Counted from the stretch's first letter, positions 1 through 11,016 are shown. The stretch: DNA of 64,000 nt from an uncultured Pelagibacteraceae bacterium (GCA_902514805.1 CABXSF010000001.1:78757-142756); one strand, 5' to 3'. Notes: a model not told the origin generated them from the sequence alone. Made by a program: numbers and translations.

Positions 1-119
1 AAACAAAACAAGTTACAGAGGGCTTAGAATGTGGGATAACCTTGAAAAATTTTAATGATTTTCAAAAAAAAGATATTATCGAAGCATATAATTCAAAAAC
101 AACAGAGAGATCAGTATAA
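1..119 (+). CDS. infB: Translation initiation factor IF-2, C-terminal end (partial)
   Basis: An open frame enters from the left edge (first full codon at 3) and stops at TAA 117-119. It encodes about 38 residues, including [10 protein letters not shown] and [13 protein letters not shown], which match the end of domain IV of bacterial IF-2 (the fMet-tRNA binding part of the initiation GTPase). The stop overlaps the next ATG as TAATG. The infB-rbfA order is the usual bacterial one. Only the tail is visible, so the call rests on the short match plus context. Confidence 0.85.
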   Translation, partial: TKQVTEGLECGITLKNFNDFQKKDIIEAYNSKTTERSV

Positions 120-484
120 TGGGAAAATTAGGAAAACCAGTTACTCAAAGACAGCTAAGAGTTGGTGAAATGATTAAACAAGCTTTAAGTATGATTTTTT
201 TAAAAGATGAGGCGAAACTTCCTAATGTACAAACTAAAGGAATTACAGTTACCGAAGTTAGAATGAGCCCAGATCTTAAAACAGCAAAAACTTTCGTTCT
301 GCCGCTAGGTGGAATAAATTCCGATGAAACTGTAGAAAATCTCAAAGAATTTTCTTTTGTAATAAGAAAAACTTTATCAAAAAAAATTAACATGAAGTTT
401 TTACCAAAACTTATATTTGTTAAAGATGAGTCTTTCGATTATGCTGAAAAGATTGAAAATTTAATTAAACAAACAAATAAATAG
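119..484 (+). CDS. rbfA: Ribosome-binding factor A
   Basis: 121 residues, normal for RbfA, a KH-like protein that binds the 30S subunit late in assembly and helps 16S rRNA 5'-end maturation. The N-terminus (RQLRVGEMIKQALSMIF) and the segment VTEVRMSPDLKTAKTFV are family-typical. The start overlaps the infB stop by one base, which implies translational coupling. In many bacteria truB follows rbfA; here rpsO follows after 7 bases, so truB is not at its usual place. Confidence 0.93.
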   Translation: MGKLGKPVTQRQLRVGEMIKQALSMIFLKDEAKLPNVQTKGITVTEVRMSPDLKTAKTFVLPLGGINSDETVENLKEFSFVIRKTLSKKINMKFLPKLIFVKDESFDYAEKIENLIKQTNK

Positions 485-491
485 GAATAAG

Positions 492-740
492 ATGAACAAA
501 AAATTAAAAGAAGTCGCTTTACATGAAAAAGATACTGGATCATCAGAGGCGCAAATTGCTTTATTAACTGATAAAATAGAAAATTTATCAACCCATATGA
601 AAAAATTCAAAAAAGATAAACACTCATCTGTAGGATTATTAAAGGCAGTAAATAGAAGAAAAAAACTATTAGATTATCTTAAGAAAACTAAGTCTGATGC
701 ATATAAAAATATATTAACCAAATTAAACTTAAGGAAATAA
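492..740 (+). CDS. rpsO: 30S ribosomal protein S15
   Basis: 82 residues, a little shorter than the usual 88-89 because the N-terminal arm is trimmed. It contains the S15 core: DTGSSEAQIALLT near residue 15, then HSSVGLLKAVNRRKKLLDYL. S15 binds 16S rRNA early and nucleates assembly of the platform. A purine-rich AGGAATAAG precedes the ATG. pnp follows with no gap, the classic rpsO-pnp pair. Confidence 0.95.
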   Translation: MNKKLKEVALHEKDTGSSEAQIALLTDKIENLSTHMKKFKKDKHSSVGLLKAVNRRKKLLDYLKKTKSDAYKNILTKLNLRK

Positions 741-2813
741 ATGTTTAAAATTTTTAAAAAAGAAGTTGATTTTGGGGGTAAAAAAATTTCCCTTGAAACA
801 GGAAAGGTAGCTCGTCAAGCAGATGGCGCAATCATTGCTACTTGCGGAGAAACTGTAGTTTTGGCAACAGCCGTAGGAGCAAAAAAAGTTAACCCAGATG
901 TAGACTACTTTCCATTATCAGTTAATTATCAAGAAAAATATTATGCTGGTGGTAAAATTCCTGGAGGATATTTTAAAAGGGAAGCAAGACCAACTGAGAG
1001 TGAAACTCTTATTTCTCGATTAATTGATAGACCAATAAGACCTTTGTTTCCAGATGAATTCAAAAATGAAGTACAAGTATTACCAACAGTAATTTCATAT
1101 GATAAAGAAAACGAAGCTGATATTTTGTCAATTATTGCATCTTCAGCTGCTCTTGCAATTTCTGGAATGCCTTTTATGGGTCCTGTTGGTGCATCCAGAG
1201 TTGGTTTTATCGAGGGTAAATATGTTTTAAACCCATCTAAAACAGAATTAGAAAATTCAAGTTTAGATTTAGTTGTAGCAGGCACAAAAGATGCTGTGCT
1301 TATGGTAGAATCAGAGGCTAGTGGATTAACAGAACAACAAATGTTAGACGCAGTAAAATTTGGTCATGAAGGATTTGTGCCTGTTATCAAAATGATCGAA
1401 GATTTAGCCAAAGAATGTAAAAAACCCGATTGGGTAGTCGAGAAAAAAGATCTATCTGAGGTTAAGAAAAAATTGGAGAGTGAATTTACCAAAGATTTAA
1501 AGAAGGCATTTTCTATTAAAATTAAACAAGATAGATCAAATTTAATCTCTGAAGTTACTGAGAAAGCAAAAAAACTGTATGAGGAAGACGATAAATTTAC
1601 TGAGCTTGATGTAATGCATGAACTTAAGAATATCGAAAAAGGAATAGTTAGGACAGATATTTTGAAAAACAAAAATCGTATTGACGGTAGAGGACTTGCT
1701 GATGTGAGACCGATCATGTGCGAGGTTGGAATACTACCTAGAGTTCATGGATCTGCACTATTCACTAGAGGAGAAACTCAAGCTATTGTTACTACAACTT
1801 TAGGAACTTCAGATGATGAACAAAGAATTGAAAGTTTAGATGGTCTCAAAAGAGAAAGATTTATGCTTCACTATAATTTTCCTCCATTTTCAGTTGGAGA
1901 AACAGGGAGAATTGGAACTGGAAGAAGAGAAATAGGCCATGGAAAGTTAGCATGGAGAGCTATCAATTCTTCATTACCTTCTAAAGAAAGTTTTCCATAT
2001 ACCTTTAGAATAGTTTCTGAAATTACTGAGTCGAACGGATCTTCCTCAATGGCAACAGTATGTGGTTCATCACTAGCATTAATGGATGCTGGCGTACCGA
2101 TCAAAGAGCCTGTAGCTGGTATAGCAATGGGACTAATAAAAGAAGGAGACGATTTTAGTGTACTTTCAGATATTCTTGGAGATGAAGATCATTTAGGTGA
2201 TATGGACTTTAAAGTGGCAGGAACTAAAGATGGAATTACTTCTCTTCAAATGGATATTAAAATTACAGGTATTACCTTTGAAATTATGGAGCAAGCATTG
2301 AAGCAGGCTAAAGATGGAAGAATTCATATTTTAGGCGAGATGAATAAAGCTCTAGCTAAATCAAGAAGTGGTGTTGGTAAACACACTCCAAAAATGGAAA
2401 AAATAACAGTTGATAAAAAAGACATAGCAACTGTCATCGGTAAGGGTGGAGCCACAATAAGAGAAATTGTTGAAAAATCAGGAGCCAAAGTAGATGTAAA
2501 TGATGAAGGAGTAGTCACTGTAGCAGCACCAGATGAAGAATCTAGAAACAAAGCTATGCAAATGATTAAAGATTTAACAGCTAAAGCTGAACTGAATAAA
2601 ATTTATAATGGTAAAGTTATGAAAATTATGGAGTTTGGAGCTTTTGTAAATTTCTTAGGAAAACAAGATGGACTTGTTCATATCTCAGAACTTGCGGATA
2701 AGAGAGTGGCTAAAGTAACAGATGTAGTTAAAGAGGGAGATGAGGTTAAAGTAAAAGTTATTGGTTTTGATAGAGGAAAAGTAAAATTATCAATTAAACA
2801 AGCTGCTATATAA
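741..2813 (+). CDS. pnp: Polyribonucleotide nucleotidyltransferase (PNPase)
   Basis: 690 residues, close to full length for PNPase, the phosphorolytic 3'-5' exoribonuclease of RNA decay. Two RNase PH-like domains surround an alpha-helical linker (about 1-540). A KH domain with the loop [12 protein letters not shown] lies near 563, and an S1 domain ([24 protein letters not shown]) spans about 620-690. The ATG directly follows the rpsO stop, so the two are probably co-transcribed. All domains are intact. Confidence 0.97.
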   Translation: MFKIFKKEVDFGGKKISLETGKVARQADGAIIATCGETVVLATAVGAKKVNPDVDYFPLSVNYQEKYYAGGKIPGGYFKREARPTESETLISRLIDRPIRPLFPDEFKNEVQVLPTVISYDKENEADILSIIASSAALAISGMPFMGPVGASRVGFIEGKYVLNPSKTELENSSLDLVVAGTKDAVLMVESEASGLTEQQMLDAVKFGHEGFVPVIKMIEDLAKECKKPDWVVEKKDLSEVKKKLESEFTKDLKKAFSIKIKQDRSNLISEVTEKAKKLYEEDDKFTELDVMHELKNIEKGIVRTDILKNKNRIDGRGLADVRPIMCEVGILPRVHGSALFTRGETQAIVTTTLGTSDDEQRIESLDGLKRERFMLHYNFPPFSVGETGRIGTGRREIGHGKLAWRAINSSLPSKESFPYTFRIVSEITESNGSSSMATVCGSSLALMDAGVPIKEPVAGIAMGLIKEGDDFSVLSDILGDEDHLGDMDFKVAGTKDGITSLQMDIKITGITFEIMEQALKQAKDGRIHILGEMNKALAKSRSGVGKHTPKMEKITVDKKDIATVIGKGGATIREIVEKSGAKVDVNDEGVVTVAAPDEESRNKAMQMIKDLTAKAELNKIYNGKVMKIMEFGAFVNFLGKQDGLVHISELADKRVAKVTDVVKEGDEVKVKVIGFDRGKVKLSIKQAAI

Positions 2814-2845
2814 ATTTTTTTGAAAAGAGATCTATCTTTCCGAAT

Positions 2846-3466
2846 ATGAAAAATAAGTTGGATTATATTATAAAAAAAATTAAGCACATAGATAAAATTC
2901 AAATACTAGAATTAGGTGTCCAATATGGATTTTCAACTAAAAAATTTATTGAATTATGTAATTCAAATAATGGTTTTATAACTTCAGTTGATATCAAAGA
3001 TTGTTCAGATGTAATTAAAAGTGATAGATGGAAATTTATTCATTCTAGTGATGATAATTTCGAAAAAGTTGATAAATTTATTACAACAGATTTAGACTTC
3101 ATTCTTATAGACTCATTGCACGAGCCAAACCATGTAGAAAAAGTTTTTTACCATTATTACAATTTCCTTAAAAAAGGAGGTATTTGTATAATCGATGACA
3201 TAAGTTGGCTTCCTTATTCTAAAAATCAGTGGAGAGACAGAGAATTTAGTGAGTGCATTAACAGATCTACATTCAAAAAGATTCTTGAAATATTCAATCA
3301 GAATCAAAAAAAATTTGATTTAGAGTTCTATTTTAAAGACTCTGGATATGCTATTATTACAAAAAACGAAGATAGTTCTTTAAATAAATCGAAAGAAATA
3401 AAGTCTAGAGAATTTGGGATAAAGAATTTACTGAGAAAAATTTATAAAAGAAAACCTAAAAACTAA
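2846..3466 (+). CDS. Class I SAM-dependent methyltransferase (Methyltransf_24-like)
   Basis: 206 residues. The first half has a Rossmann methyltransferase pattern: ILELGVQYGFSTKKFIEL (motif I-like, near 20-37), FITSVDIKDC, then DFILIDSLHEPNHVEKVFYHYYNFLKKGGICIIDD. The IDSxH...LKxGGxxxxDD arrangement is typical of Methyltransf_24 / cephalosporin-hydroxylase-like proteins, often found with surface glycan genes. The C-terminal 30 residues are Lys-rich. It starts 32 bases after pnp on the same strand. The substrate cannot be told from sequence. Confidence 0.7.
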   Translation: MKNKLDYIIKKIKHIDKIQILELGVQYGFSTKKFIELCNSNNGFITSVDIKDCSDVIKSDRWKFIHSSDDNFEKVDKFITTDLDFILIDSLHEPNHVEKVFYHYYNFLKKGGICIIDDISWLPYSKNQWRDREFSECINRSTFKKILEIFNQNQKKFDLEFYFKDSGYAIITKNEDSSLNKSKEIKSREFGIKNLLRKIYKRKPKN

Positions 3467-3478
3467 TAACTTAAAATA

Positions 3479-3601
3479 TCAAAATCCACCTCTCCAATTA
3501 TTTTTATCATTGAAATGATCTTTTTCATTTTTTGAAGTTGGCCTAAATAAGTACATTAAAACAACCAACAAAACAAAGATTGATAAAAGAATTTCTACCA
3601 T
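3479..3601 (-). CDS. Small single-span membrane peptide (40 aa)
   Basis: ATG at 3601 (complement) and TGA at 3479 encode 40 residues. The N-terminus is a hydrophobic helix (VEILLSIFVLLVVLMYLF), followed by a charged, polar tail ending NNWRGGF. It starts 3 bases after the fabI stop and is probably the last gene of the fabA-fabB-fabI transcript. I do not recognise a family. The clear membrane-helix-plus-tail pattern and the tight spacing support a real gene; the small size argues for caution. Confidence 0.55.
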   Translation of the reverse strand: MVEILLSIFVLLVVLMYLFRPTSKNEKDHFNDKNNWRGGF

Positions 3602-3604
3602 AAT

Positions 3605-4390
3605 TTATGACATATTTTTTGGATCAGGCATCCCGACTTTGTTATAACCAGCATCAACATAATGAATTTCACCAGTCACACCTCCACCGAGATCACTTAA
3701 TAAATAAAGGGCTGAATTTCCTACATCATGAATATCAACATTTCTTTTTAAAAAAGAATGATCTTCATTCCACTTGTATAAGAATTTAGCATCACCAATT
3801 GCAGATGCAGCGAGCGTTTTAATTGGACCAGCACTAATTGCATTTACTCTAATTTTCTTAGAACCTAAATCCCTCGCTAAATATTTGACACTAGCCTCTA
3901 ATGCAGATTTGCAAACACCCATGACATTATAATTCGGAATTGCTTTGGAAGACTCGTAGGTTAATGTAAGCATACTTCCTCCATCCTTCATTATTTTAGA
4001 AGCTTCTCTTGCGACTTCTGTAAATGAAAAACACGAAATTAACATGCTTCTTAAAAAATTTTCTCTTGACGTATTGAGATATTCACCCGATAGTTCTGAT
4101 TTATCTGAAAATGCAACTGCATGAACCACAAAGTCAATTTGACCCCATTGTTTTTTAATATCCTCAAATAATTTTATTACATCATCCTTTTTTTCAACAT
4201 CACAACTAAATGTAACTTTTGAGTTTAACTTTTCTGCCAAAGGTACAACTCTTTTCTTCAGGGCATCTCCAAGATAAGTGAAAGCTAATTCTGCACCAGA
4301 CTCTGCCAACTTTTGAGAAATTCCCCATGCAATTGATCTCTCATTAGCAACACCCATAATTAGACCTTTCTTTCCTTTCATTAGATCCAT
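3605..4390 (-). CDS. fabI: Enoyl-[acyl-carrier-protein] reductase (NADH)
   Basis: 261 residues, standard length for FabI, the SDR-type reductase that completes each cycle of type II fatty acid synthesis. The cofactor segment GVANERSIAWGI lies near 13-24. The catalytic Tyr-X6-Lys is Y154/K161 (YNVMGVCK), and Y145 is also present. RVNAISAGPIKTLAASAI is the FabI substrate-loop pattern. A second ATG three codons in (MKGKKGLIMG) is also plausible. It lies 3 bases downstream of fabB. Confidence 0.95.
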   Translation of the reverse strand: MDLMKGKKGLIMGVANERSIAWGISQKLAESGAELAFTYLGDALKKRVVPLAEKLNSKVTFSCDVEKKDDVIKLFEDIKKQWGQIDFVVHAVAFSDKSELSGEYLNTSRENFLRSMLISCFSFTEVAREASKIMKDGGSMLTLTYESSKAIPNYNVMGVCKSALEASVKYLARDLGSKKIRVNAISAGPIKTLAASAIGDAKFLYKWNEDHSFLKRNVDIHDVGNSALYLLSDLGGGVTGEIHYVDAGYNKVGMPDPKNMS

Positions 4391-4393
4391 AAA

Positions 4394-5605
4394 TTAAACC
4401 TTTTCAAAAACTAGCGTTGCGTTAGTTCCTCCAAAACCAAAACTATTAGACATTACAGAGTTTAAATTAACATCTTTTTCAACTTTAGTAACTATCGGAT
4501 ACTTTTTAGCTTCGTCGTCCATATCAGTAATATTTGCAGATGCTGCTATAAAACTATTTTTCATCATTATTAAACTATAAATTGCCTCGTGAACTGAAGT
4601 AGCACCCAATGAGTGACCAGCCAATGATTTTGTTGAGCTTATTTTTGGTTTATAATCTTTAAAAGTTTCACCAACTGCCTTTAATTCTGTAATGTCACCT
4701 ACAGGTGTTGATGTTCCATGCGTATTTATATAATCAATTTTATTTTTTGCAGTGCTCAAGGCCATTTTCATACATCTCACTGCTCCTTCACCAGAAGGCG
4801 CAACCATATCATATCCATCAGAGGTAGCTCCATAACCAGTTAATTCTGCATAAATTTTTGCTCCCCTTGCTTTTGCATGCTCATACTCCTCTAAAACCAA
4901 AACTCCTCCACCACCAGCTATAACGAATCCATCTCTAGTTTTGTCATAAGGTCTTGAAGCTCTTTCTGGAGTATCATTATATTTTGATGATAATGCAGTC
5001 ATTGCATCAAACATTGCAGTCATAGCAAAATGAACTTCATCGCTACCACCAGCAAAAATAATTTTTTGTTTCCCTAGCTGGATCAACTCCATCGCATTAC
5101 CAATACAGTGACCACTTGTTGCACATGCTGAACTAATAGTATAATTGACTCCTTTGATCTTAAATGGGACTGCTAACGTTGCAGATGCGGTGCTTGACAT
5201 AGTTCTTGGGACTACAAATGGACCCATTCTCTTTGGATTTTTTGCCCTTGTCTTATCAGCTGCTAAAATTACATTTTCAATAGACGGCCCTCCTGAGCCC
5301 ATTATCATCCCAGTTGATATGTTACTTACATTTTTATCTTCAAGTCCAGAGTCCTTAACCGCCTCTGTCATTGAAATATAGTTGTAAGCTGAGCCAGGTC
5401 CCATAAATCTAATAAATTTTCTATCAACATGATCTTCAAGATTTATTTTTGGTTTTCCATGTATGTTACTTTTTAGATTGTATTCTTTGTATTCATCGGA
5501 AAAAGAAATTCCTGATTTAGAATTTAATAGAGACCGGTAGACTTCCTCTTGATTGTTTCCTAAACAAGAAACTACTCCAATTCCAGTTACAACAACTCTT
5601 TTCAT
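4394..5605 (-). CDS. fabB: Beta-ketoacyl-ACP synthase I
   Basis: 403 residues, a thiolase-fold condensing enzyme. The Cys-His-His triad is complete: C161 (SACATSGHC), H296 ([11 protein letters not shown]) and H331 ([10 protein letters not shown]). The C-terminal [13 protein letters not shown] is the family signature. Pairing with fabA, with a 1-base junction, indicates the FabA/FabB branch that makes unsaturated fatty acids under anaerobic-type chemistry, so FabB rather than FabF is the better name. Confidence 0.93.
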   Translation of the reverse strand: MKRVVVTGIGVVSCLGNNQEEVYRSLLNSKSGISFSDEYKEYNLKSNIHGKPKINLEDHVDRKFIRFMGPGSAYNYISMTEAVKDSGLEDKNVSNISTGMIMGSGGPSIENVILAADKTRAKNPKRMGPFVVPRTMSSTASATLAVPFKIKGVNYTISSACATSGHCIGNAMELIQLGKQKIIFAGGSDEVHFAMTAMFDAMTALSSKYNDTPERASRPYDKTRDGFVIAGGGGVLVLEEYEHAKARGAKIYAELTGYGATSDGYDMVAPSGEGAVRCMKMALSTAKNKIDYINTHGTSTPVGDITELKAVGETFKDYKPKISSTKSLAGHSLGATSVHEAIYSLIMMKNSFIAASANITDMDDEAKKYPIVTKVEKDVNLNSVMSNSFGFGGTNATLVFEKV

Positions 5606-6105
5606 TATTTGAATAAACCTACTTTTAAATTTTCTGTTGTATAAATTTGTTTTCCATCAGCTAATAATATCCCATTAGCCAGACCAACAGTTGCTCCTTC
5701 TTTTTTAAGAATTTTTTTCATATTTATCTCATAAATTGCTTTTTTAACATTTTTAAGAACTTCGCCAGTAAACTTTACAGTGTTTACCCCCAAAGCCCTT
5801 CCTCTTCCTGGATTTCCAAGCCAGCCTAAATAAAATCCAACTAACTGCCACATTGCATCTAAACCCAAGCACCCTGGCATCACTGGATCTTTTTTAAAAT
5901 GACAATCAAAAAACCAAAGATTATCTTTAATGTCCAGTTCGGCAATTATTAATCCTTTACTAAACTTGCCTTTATTTTCGCTAATTTCAGTGATCCTGTC
6001 AAACATTAGCATTGGCGGCAAGGGTAGTTTTGCGTTACCTGGACCAAAAAGATCACCATTTCCGCAACTAATTAAATCCTCATATGTGTATGAGTTTTTT
6101 TTCAT
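5605..6105 (-). CDS. fabA: 3-hydroxydecanoyl-ACP dehydratase/isomerase
   Basis: 166 residues, slightly shorter than the typical 170. FabA dehydrates 3-hydroxyacyl-ACP and isomerises trans-2 to cis-3-decenoyl-ACP. The active-site pair is present: H69 in [13 protein letters not shown] and D83 in GLDAMWQ. It is the first gene of a minus-strand fabA-fabB-fabI set. Its start faces the irr-like gene across a 72-base shared promoter region, so the iron-linked operator there could also affect fabA; that is inference. Confidence 0.95.
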   Translation of the reverse strand: MKKNSYTYEDLISCGNGDLFGPGNAKLPLPPMLMFDRITEISENKGKFSKGLIIAELDIKDNLWFFDCHFKKDPVMPGCLGLDAMWQLVGFYLGWLGNPGRGRALGVNTVKFTGEVLKNVKKAIYEINMKKILKKEGATVGLANGILLADGKQIYTTENLKVGLFK

Positions 6106-6139
6106 TTTTTGATAACCTTATTACTTGATTTAAACTAAA

Positions 6140-6145
6140 TATAAT
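6140..6145 (+). promoter_or_regulatory. Candidate -10 box of the irr-like gene
   Basis: A perfect TATAAT lies 32 bases upstream of the irr-like ATG. No good -35 hexamer is visible 16-18 bases upstream. Transcription would begin near 6152, immediately before the palindromic operator at 6155-6173. Confidence 0.4.
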
Positions 6146-6154
6146 ATAGGTTTA

Positions 6155-6173
6155 GTTTAGAATAATTATAAAT
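6155..6173 (+). promoter_or_regulatory. Fur/Irr-type palindromic operator, copy 1 (irr-like gene)
   Basis: The 19-mer gtttagaataattataaat recurs exactly at 6641-6659 before katG. Its inner 17 bases form a near-perfect palindrome with one mismatched pair. It resembles the rhizobial iron control element bound by Irr (TTTAGAA...TTCTAAA type). Its place just before the regulator's own ATG suggests autoregulation. Confidence 0.6.
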
Positions 6174-6177
6174 AACA

Positions 6178-6597
6178 ATGCTTAATTACAGCAATTATAT
6201 TGAAAAATTAAGAACTTCTGGCTTAAGACCTACCAAACAAAGAATTAAAATTTGTGAAATCTTATTTAACACCGAAAAGACATTTCATTTTACAATAAAT
6301 GATTTGGTAAAAAAAATTAGTAAAGCTACAAACAACAAAATTTCTTTAGCAACAGTTTACAACACAGTTCATGCTTTTAAAAAGAAAGGCTACCTAAAAG
6401 AAATACCAATAAATTCTGATCAGAGTTATTTTGATACCAATACGTCGCATCATCATCACTTTTATGATGAAAATCAAAAAGATTTAATAGACATAGATGA
6501 TGCAGATGTAGAGCCTGTTAAAATCAATACAAGAATTCCTGGTAAAAAGATTAAGTCTGTCGAAGTATTAGTAAAAGTTGAAGATATCAATTCTTAG
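6178..6597 (+). CDS. irr: Fur-family regulator, Irr-like
   Basis: 139 residues. The N-terminal winged helix (LRPTKQRIKICEILF; SLATVYNTVHAFKKKGYLKE) is Fur-family. The segment FDTNTSHHHHFY (H91-H94) is the His-rich metal/heme region typical of alphaproteobacterial Irr, which senses iron through heme and also affects peroxide defence in rhizobia. The C-terminal CxxC pairs of classic Fur/PerR are absent. It lies directly upstream of katG, and both genes carry the same operator, so control of itself and katG is likely. PerR-like function is the alternative. Confidence 0.75.
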   Translation: MLNYSNYIEKLRTSGLRPTKQRIKICEILFNTEKTFHFTINDLVKKISKATNNKISLATVYNTVHAFKKKGYLKEIPINSDQSYFDTNTSHHHHFYDENQKDLIDIDDADVEPVKINTRIPGKKIKSVEVLVKVEDINS

Positions 6598-6610
6598 TCA
6601 TATTTCTACA

Positions 6611-6627
6611 TTATAATAGTTCTAAAC
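6611..6627 (-). promoter_or_regulatory. Inverted second operator copy upstream of katG
   Basis: Read on the minus strand this is GTTTAGAACTATTATAA, which matches 15 of 17 bases of the operator at 6641-6657. It lies just upstream of the TTGACA -35 box, so two opposed sites flank the -35 element. Seen directly in the sequence; protein binding is inference. Confidence 0.5.
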
Positions 6628-6629
6628 TG

Positions 6630-8910
<2,281 letters not shown>

Positions 8911-8914
8911 AAAA

Positions 8915-9526
8915 ATGGAAACTGCGATAAACACTCCCAAGGTATCTTTTGAAGATTTCTACGAAGTACCAAATCTAAAATTTGATATTGATAGATTAAG
9001 AAAAGACTTAGAAATAATTCTTAAAGAAAAAAAATTTAATACACCTGGGGTTACACATTTTGGCGCTATCCCACTTAATCAGATACCAAACGATATGGAC
9101 TCGATAAATGGAAACAAAATAAGGGGCAAATATTGGACTATAGCGGATGAAAGTGGAAAAGAAGTTTCAAGAGATGTTGATATAGACGAGTCAAAATACA
9201 CTAAACTCTTACCAGAGTTTGAAAAAACTTATTTTAAAGAAGTTTATGAAACGTTAAGTAAAAAGTTTAAGCTTGGTAGAGTAAGACTTTTGTTAAAGGA
9301 GCCAAGATCAACTCTTAGCTGGCATAAAGATCCCGAGTGCAGATTGCACGTTCCAATTATTACAAATCAAGGCTGTTCTATGGTAATAGAGAACGTAGCA
9401 AAACATTTGCCAGCAGATGGAAAAGTTTGGATAACAAACAATACAAAATATCATAATTTTTTTAATGGAGGAGAACAGTCTAGAATACATTTAGTAGCAT
9501 GTGTTTTAGAGAGTCCTTTTAAATAA
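8915..9526 (+). CDS. Aspartyl/asparaginyl beta-hydroxylase-like Fe(II)/2-oxoglutarate oxygenase
   Basis: 203 residues. The C-terminal half has a cupin metal site: H137-x-D139 (SWHKDPE) and a distal H180 (KYHNFFNG), followed by SRIHLVACV with R190 positioned to bind 2-oxoglutarate. RLHVPI is typical of the Asp/Asn beta-hydroxylase (Asp_Arg_Hydrox) family. The substrate is unknown. It follows katG by 4 bases and DUF2061 directly abuts its stop, so the three genes look like one iron/peroxide-regulated transcript. Confidence 0.72.
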   Translation: METAINTPKVSFEDFYEVPNLKFDIDRLRKDLEIILKEKKFNTPGVTHFGAIPLNQIPNDMDSINGNKIRGKYWTIADESGKEVSRDVDIDESKYTKLLPEFEKTYFKEVYETLSKKFKLGRVRLLLKEPRSTLSWHKDPECRLHVPIITNQGCSMVIENVAKHLPADGKVWITNNTKYHNFFNGGEQSRIHLVACVLESPFK

Positions 9527-9769
9527 ATGGTCGAAGTTACAAAAGGTATATTTGAAGCGAGTAAAGAAATATACAGTAATAATAGAGGATCAATATTAAG
9601 GACAATTGTTTATACATTTGGTCACTTTGGTATAGCAATTACAGTTTTAATGTTAGTTGCAGATGTTTCTTTTACGATTGCTCTGACTGACGCTATAGTT
9701 GAACCTATCGCTAACTCTGTTTGGTATTTTATTTTAGACAAATGGTGGGCAAGTAAATCTAAAAAATAA
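9527..9769 (+). CDS. DUF2061 small membrane protein
   Basis: 80 residues with two likely membrane helices (about 28-45 and 52-70). SILRTIVYTFGHFGIAITVLM and DAIVEPIANSVWYFILDKWW match the DUF2061 pattern. The function is unknown. It begins at the base after the oxygenase stop. Its own stop lies inside a perfect hairpin at 9765-9787. A membrane role in the katG transcript is suggested only by position. Confidence 0.7.
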   Translation: MVEVTKGIFEASKEIYSNNRGSILRTIVYTFGHFGIAITVLMLVADVSFTIALTDAIVEPIANSVWYFILDKWWASKSKK

Positions 9770-9787
9770 TCATTGAGAATGATTATT
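9765..9787 (+). terminator. Perfect 10-bp hairpin at the DUF2061 stop
   Basis: Arms AATAATCATT (9765-9774) and AATGATTATT (9778-9787) flank a GAG loop. No run of T follows, so this is not a classic intrinsic terminator. It could act as a 3'-end stabiliser or as a palindromic protein-binding site before the Cys-rich gene. Confidence 0.4.
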
Positions 9788-9831
9788 ATTCAAATCAAAT
9801 AATCGCATAAAAAATTTTTTTTTTGCAAACA

Positions 9832-9843
9832 ATTATCATTATC
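9832..9843 (-). promoter_or_regulatory. GATAATGATAAT repeat (Fur-box-like) upstream of the Cys-rich gene
   Basis: The minus strand reads GATAATGATAAT, two exact hexamers of the classical Fur-box array. It lies 47 bases before the ATG at 9890, in the expected promoter zone. AT-richness makes chance matches fairly easy, so this is tentative. Confidence 0.3.
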
Positions 9844-9889
9844 ACAATATTTCCTTGTAAATATTTTTTCAGCAATTATTTTTTCTTTT

Positions 9890-10069
9890 ATGGAACTACA
9901 AAATTACAACTGCAAAAAATGTGGACTTACAATCTCTTCTACATGCTCCAAGTGTGATAGAAAAGTTGATGTAAAAGTTCTAGATGACGGATGTTTAGTT
10001 CAGTTAACTAAATGTGGTGATTGCGCTAATGTACCGGTTATCAAAGACGTTTGTTCACAACAAAAATAA
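9890..10069 (+). CDS. Cys-rich small protein, zinc-ribbon-like (59 aa)
   Basis: The frame runs from ATG 9890 to TAA 10067-10069 and encodes 59 residues with eight cysteines: C8, C11, C19, C22, C35, C42, C45 and C55. Three CxxC knuckles (CKKC, CSKC, CGDC) suggest one or two metal sites, most simply a zinc ribbon. I do not recognise a named family. A Fur-box-like repeat lies upstream, and the gene sits between the katG transcript and a convergent peroxiredoxin. A metal-buffering or metal-sensing role is only inference. Confidence 0.7.
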   Translation: MELQNYNCKKCGLTISSTCSKCDRKVDVKVLDDGCLVQLTKCGDCANVPVIKDVCSQQK

Positions 10070-10079
10070 ATAAAGACCT

Positions 10080-10565
10080 CTAAAGCTTAGATAACACATT
10101 ATCTGCAGCTGATAGCTCACAGATCCCTGTTTCCTTTTCTACAGCTAAATATTTTATAACTTTATTTTCAATAATCATCGTATAACGACTAGATCTCATA
10201 CCTAAACCTTTTGCATCTTTGTTTACTAATACTCCTAAATTGTTAGCAAAATCTCCAAAAGGATCTGCTAACATTATTATCTCATTCTCAACTTTTGAAA
10301 TTTTGGCCCAGGCATCCATAACATATGGATCATTTACACTGATACAAAAAACTTTATCAACACCTTTAGATCTTATCTTATCAATGTTGTTTTTATAACT
10401 TGGTAAATGTTTATTTGAGCACACAGATGTAAATGCACCGGGCATTCCCAATAGAATAGATTTGTTATCTTTAAAAAAGTTGTTTATTTGAAATTTTTTT
10501 GGATTTCCATCAATTAATTGGAAAACTTCACAATCGGGAATTTGATCGTTTATTTTGTATTTCAT
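10080..10565 (-). CDS. Peroxiredoxin, Prx5 type
   Basis: 161 residues. The peroxidatic cysteine is C49 in MPGAFTSVCS, the Prx5/AhpE-type active-site loop. C149 in GICELSAAD is placed as the resolving Cys of atypical Prx5 enzymes. VNDPYVMDAWAK and DPFGDFANNLG are family-typical. It reduces peroxides with a thioredoxin or glutaredoxin donor. It converges on the Cys-rich gene, and the SH3 gene lies one base upstream. It adds a second peroxide-removing enzyme to the katG neighbourhood. Confidence 0.92.
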   Translation of the reverse strand: MKYKINDQIPDCEVFQLIDGNPKKFQINNFFKDNKSILLGMPGAFTSVCSNKHLPSYKNNIDKIRSKGVDKVFCISVNDPYVMDAWAKISKVENEIIMLADPFGDFANNLGVLVNKDAKGLGMRSSRYTMIIENKVIKYLAVEKETGICELSAADNVLSKL

Positions 10566-10566
10566 T

Positions 10567-11016
10567 TTAATTTAACCCCCAAAGATTTTCTTTTAAAACC
10601 CATCCTTTATATTCTCCAGTTTCAACTCTACACCAATTTAAATTACACTTTTTTTTATTTAATAGTCTACCTGACTCAATTTTTGCAATAGGTCTTGAAA
10701 ATTTCGTACTATCAGAAAAAAGAATTACAGTACCAAGCGTTATAAATGAACTACTTTTTTTTAACTGAGATCTATGAATCCATCCACTATTTTTTTTAAA
10801 ATCTAAAATTTTTCTAAAATTTTCTTTTTGGTCTATAATTTCAACTGGATAATTTTTTTTATTAAATACAAATTTTATTGGGTAATCTAATCCAGGGCCA
10901 TACCTTACATTTACTTTTTTATTTTTAAGTGACATATACGTATTGTTATCCGAATAAGAATTGGTTAAAAAAAAACTTAATAAAAACAAATTTATAATCA
11001 AAAATTTTTTGATCAT
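10567..11016 (-). CDS. Secreted SH3-domain protein
   Basis: 149 residues. A signal peptide is likely at 1-22 (IKKFLIINLFLLSFFLTNSYS). Two SH3-like segments follow: VNVRYGPGLDYPIKFVF...GWIHRSQL and a second ending WCRVETGEYKGWVLKENLWG. This is the bacterial SH3_4 pattern of periplasmic or envelope proteins. It overlaps the ThiF-like gene by 4 bases. The ligand is unknown, possibly peptidoglycan-related. Confidence 0.75.
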   Translation of the reverse strand: MIKKFLIINLFLLSFFLTNSYSDNNTYMSLKNKKVNVRYGPGLDYPIKFVFNKKNYPVEIIDQKENFRKILDFKKNSGWIHRSQLKKSSSFITLGTVILFSDSTKFSRPIAKIESGRLLNKKKCNLNWCRVETGEYKGWVLKENLWGLN

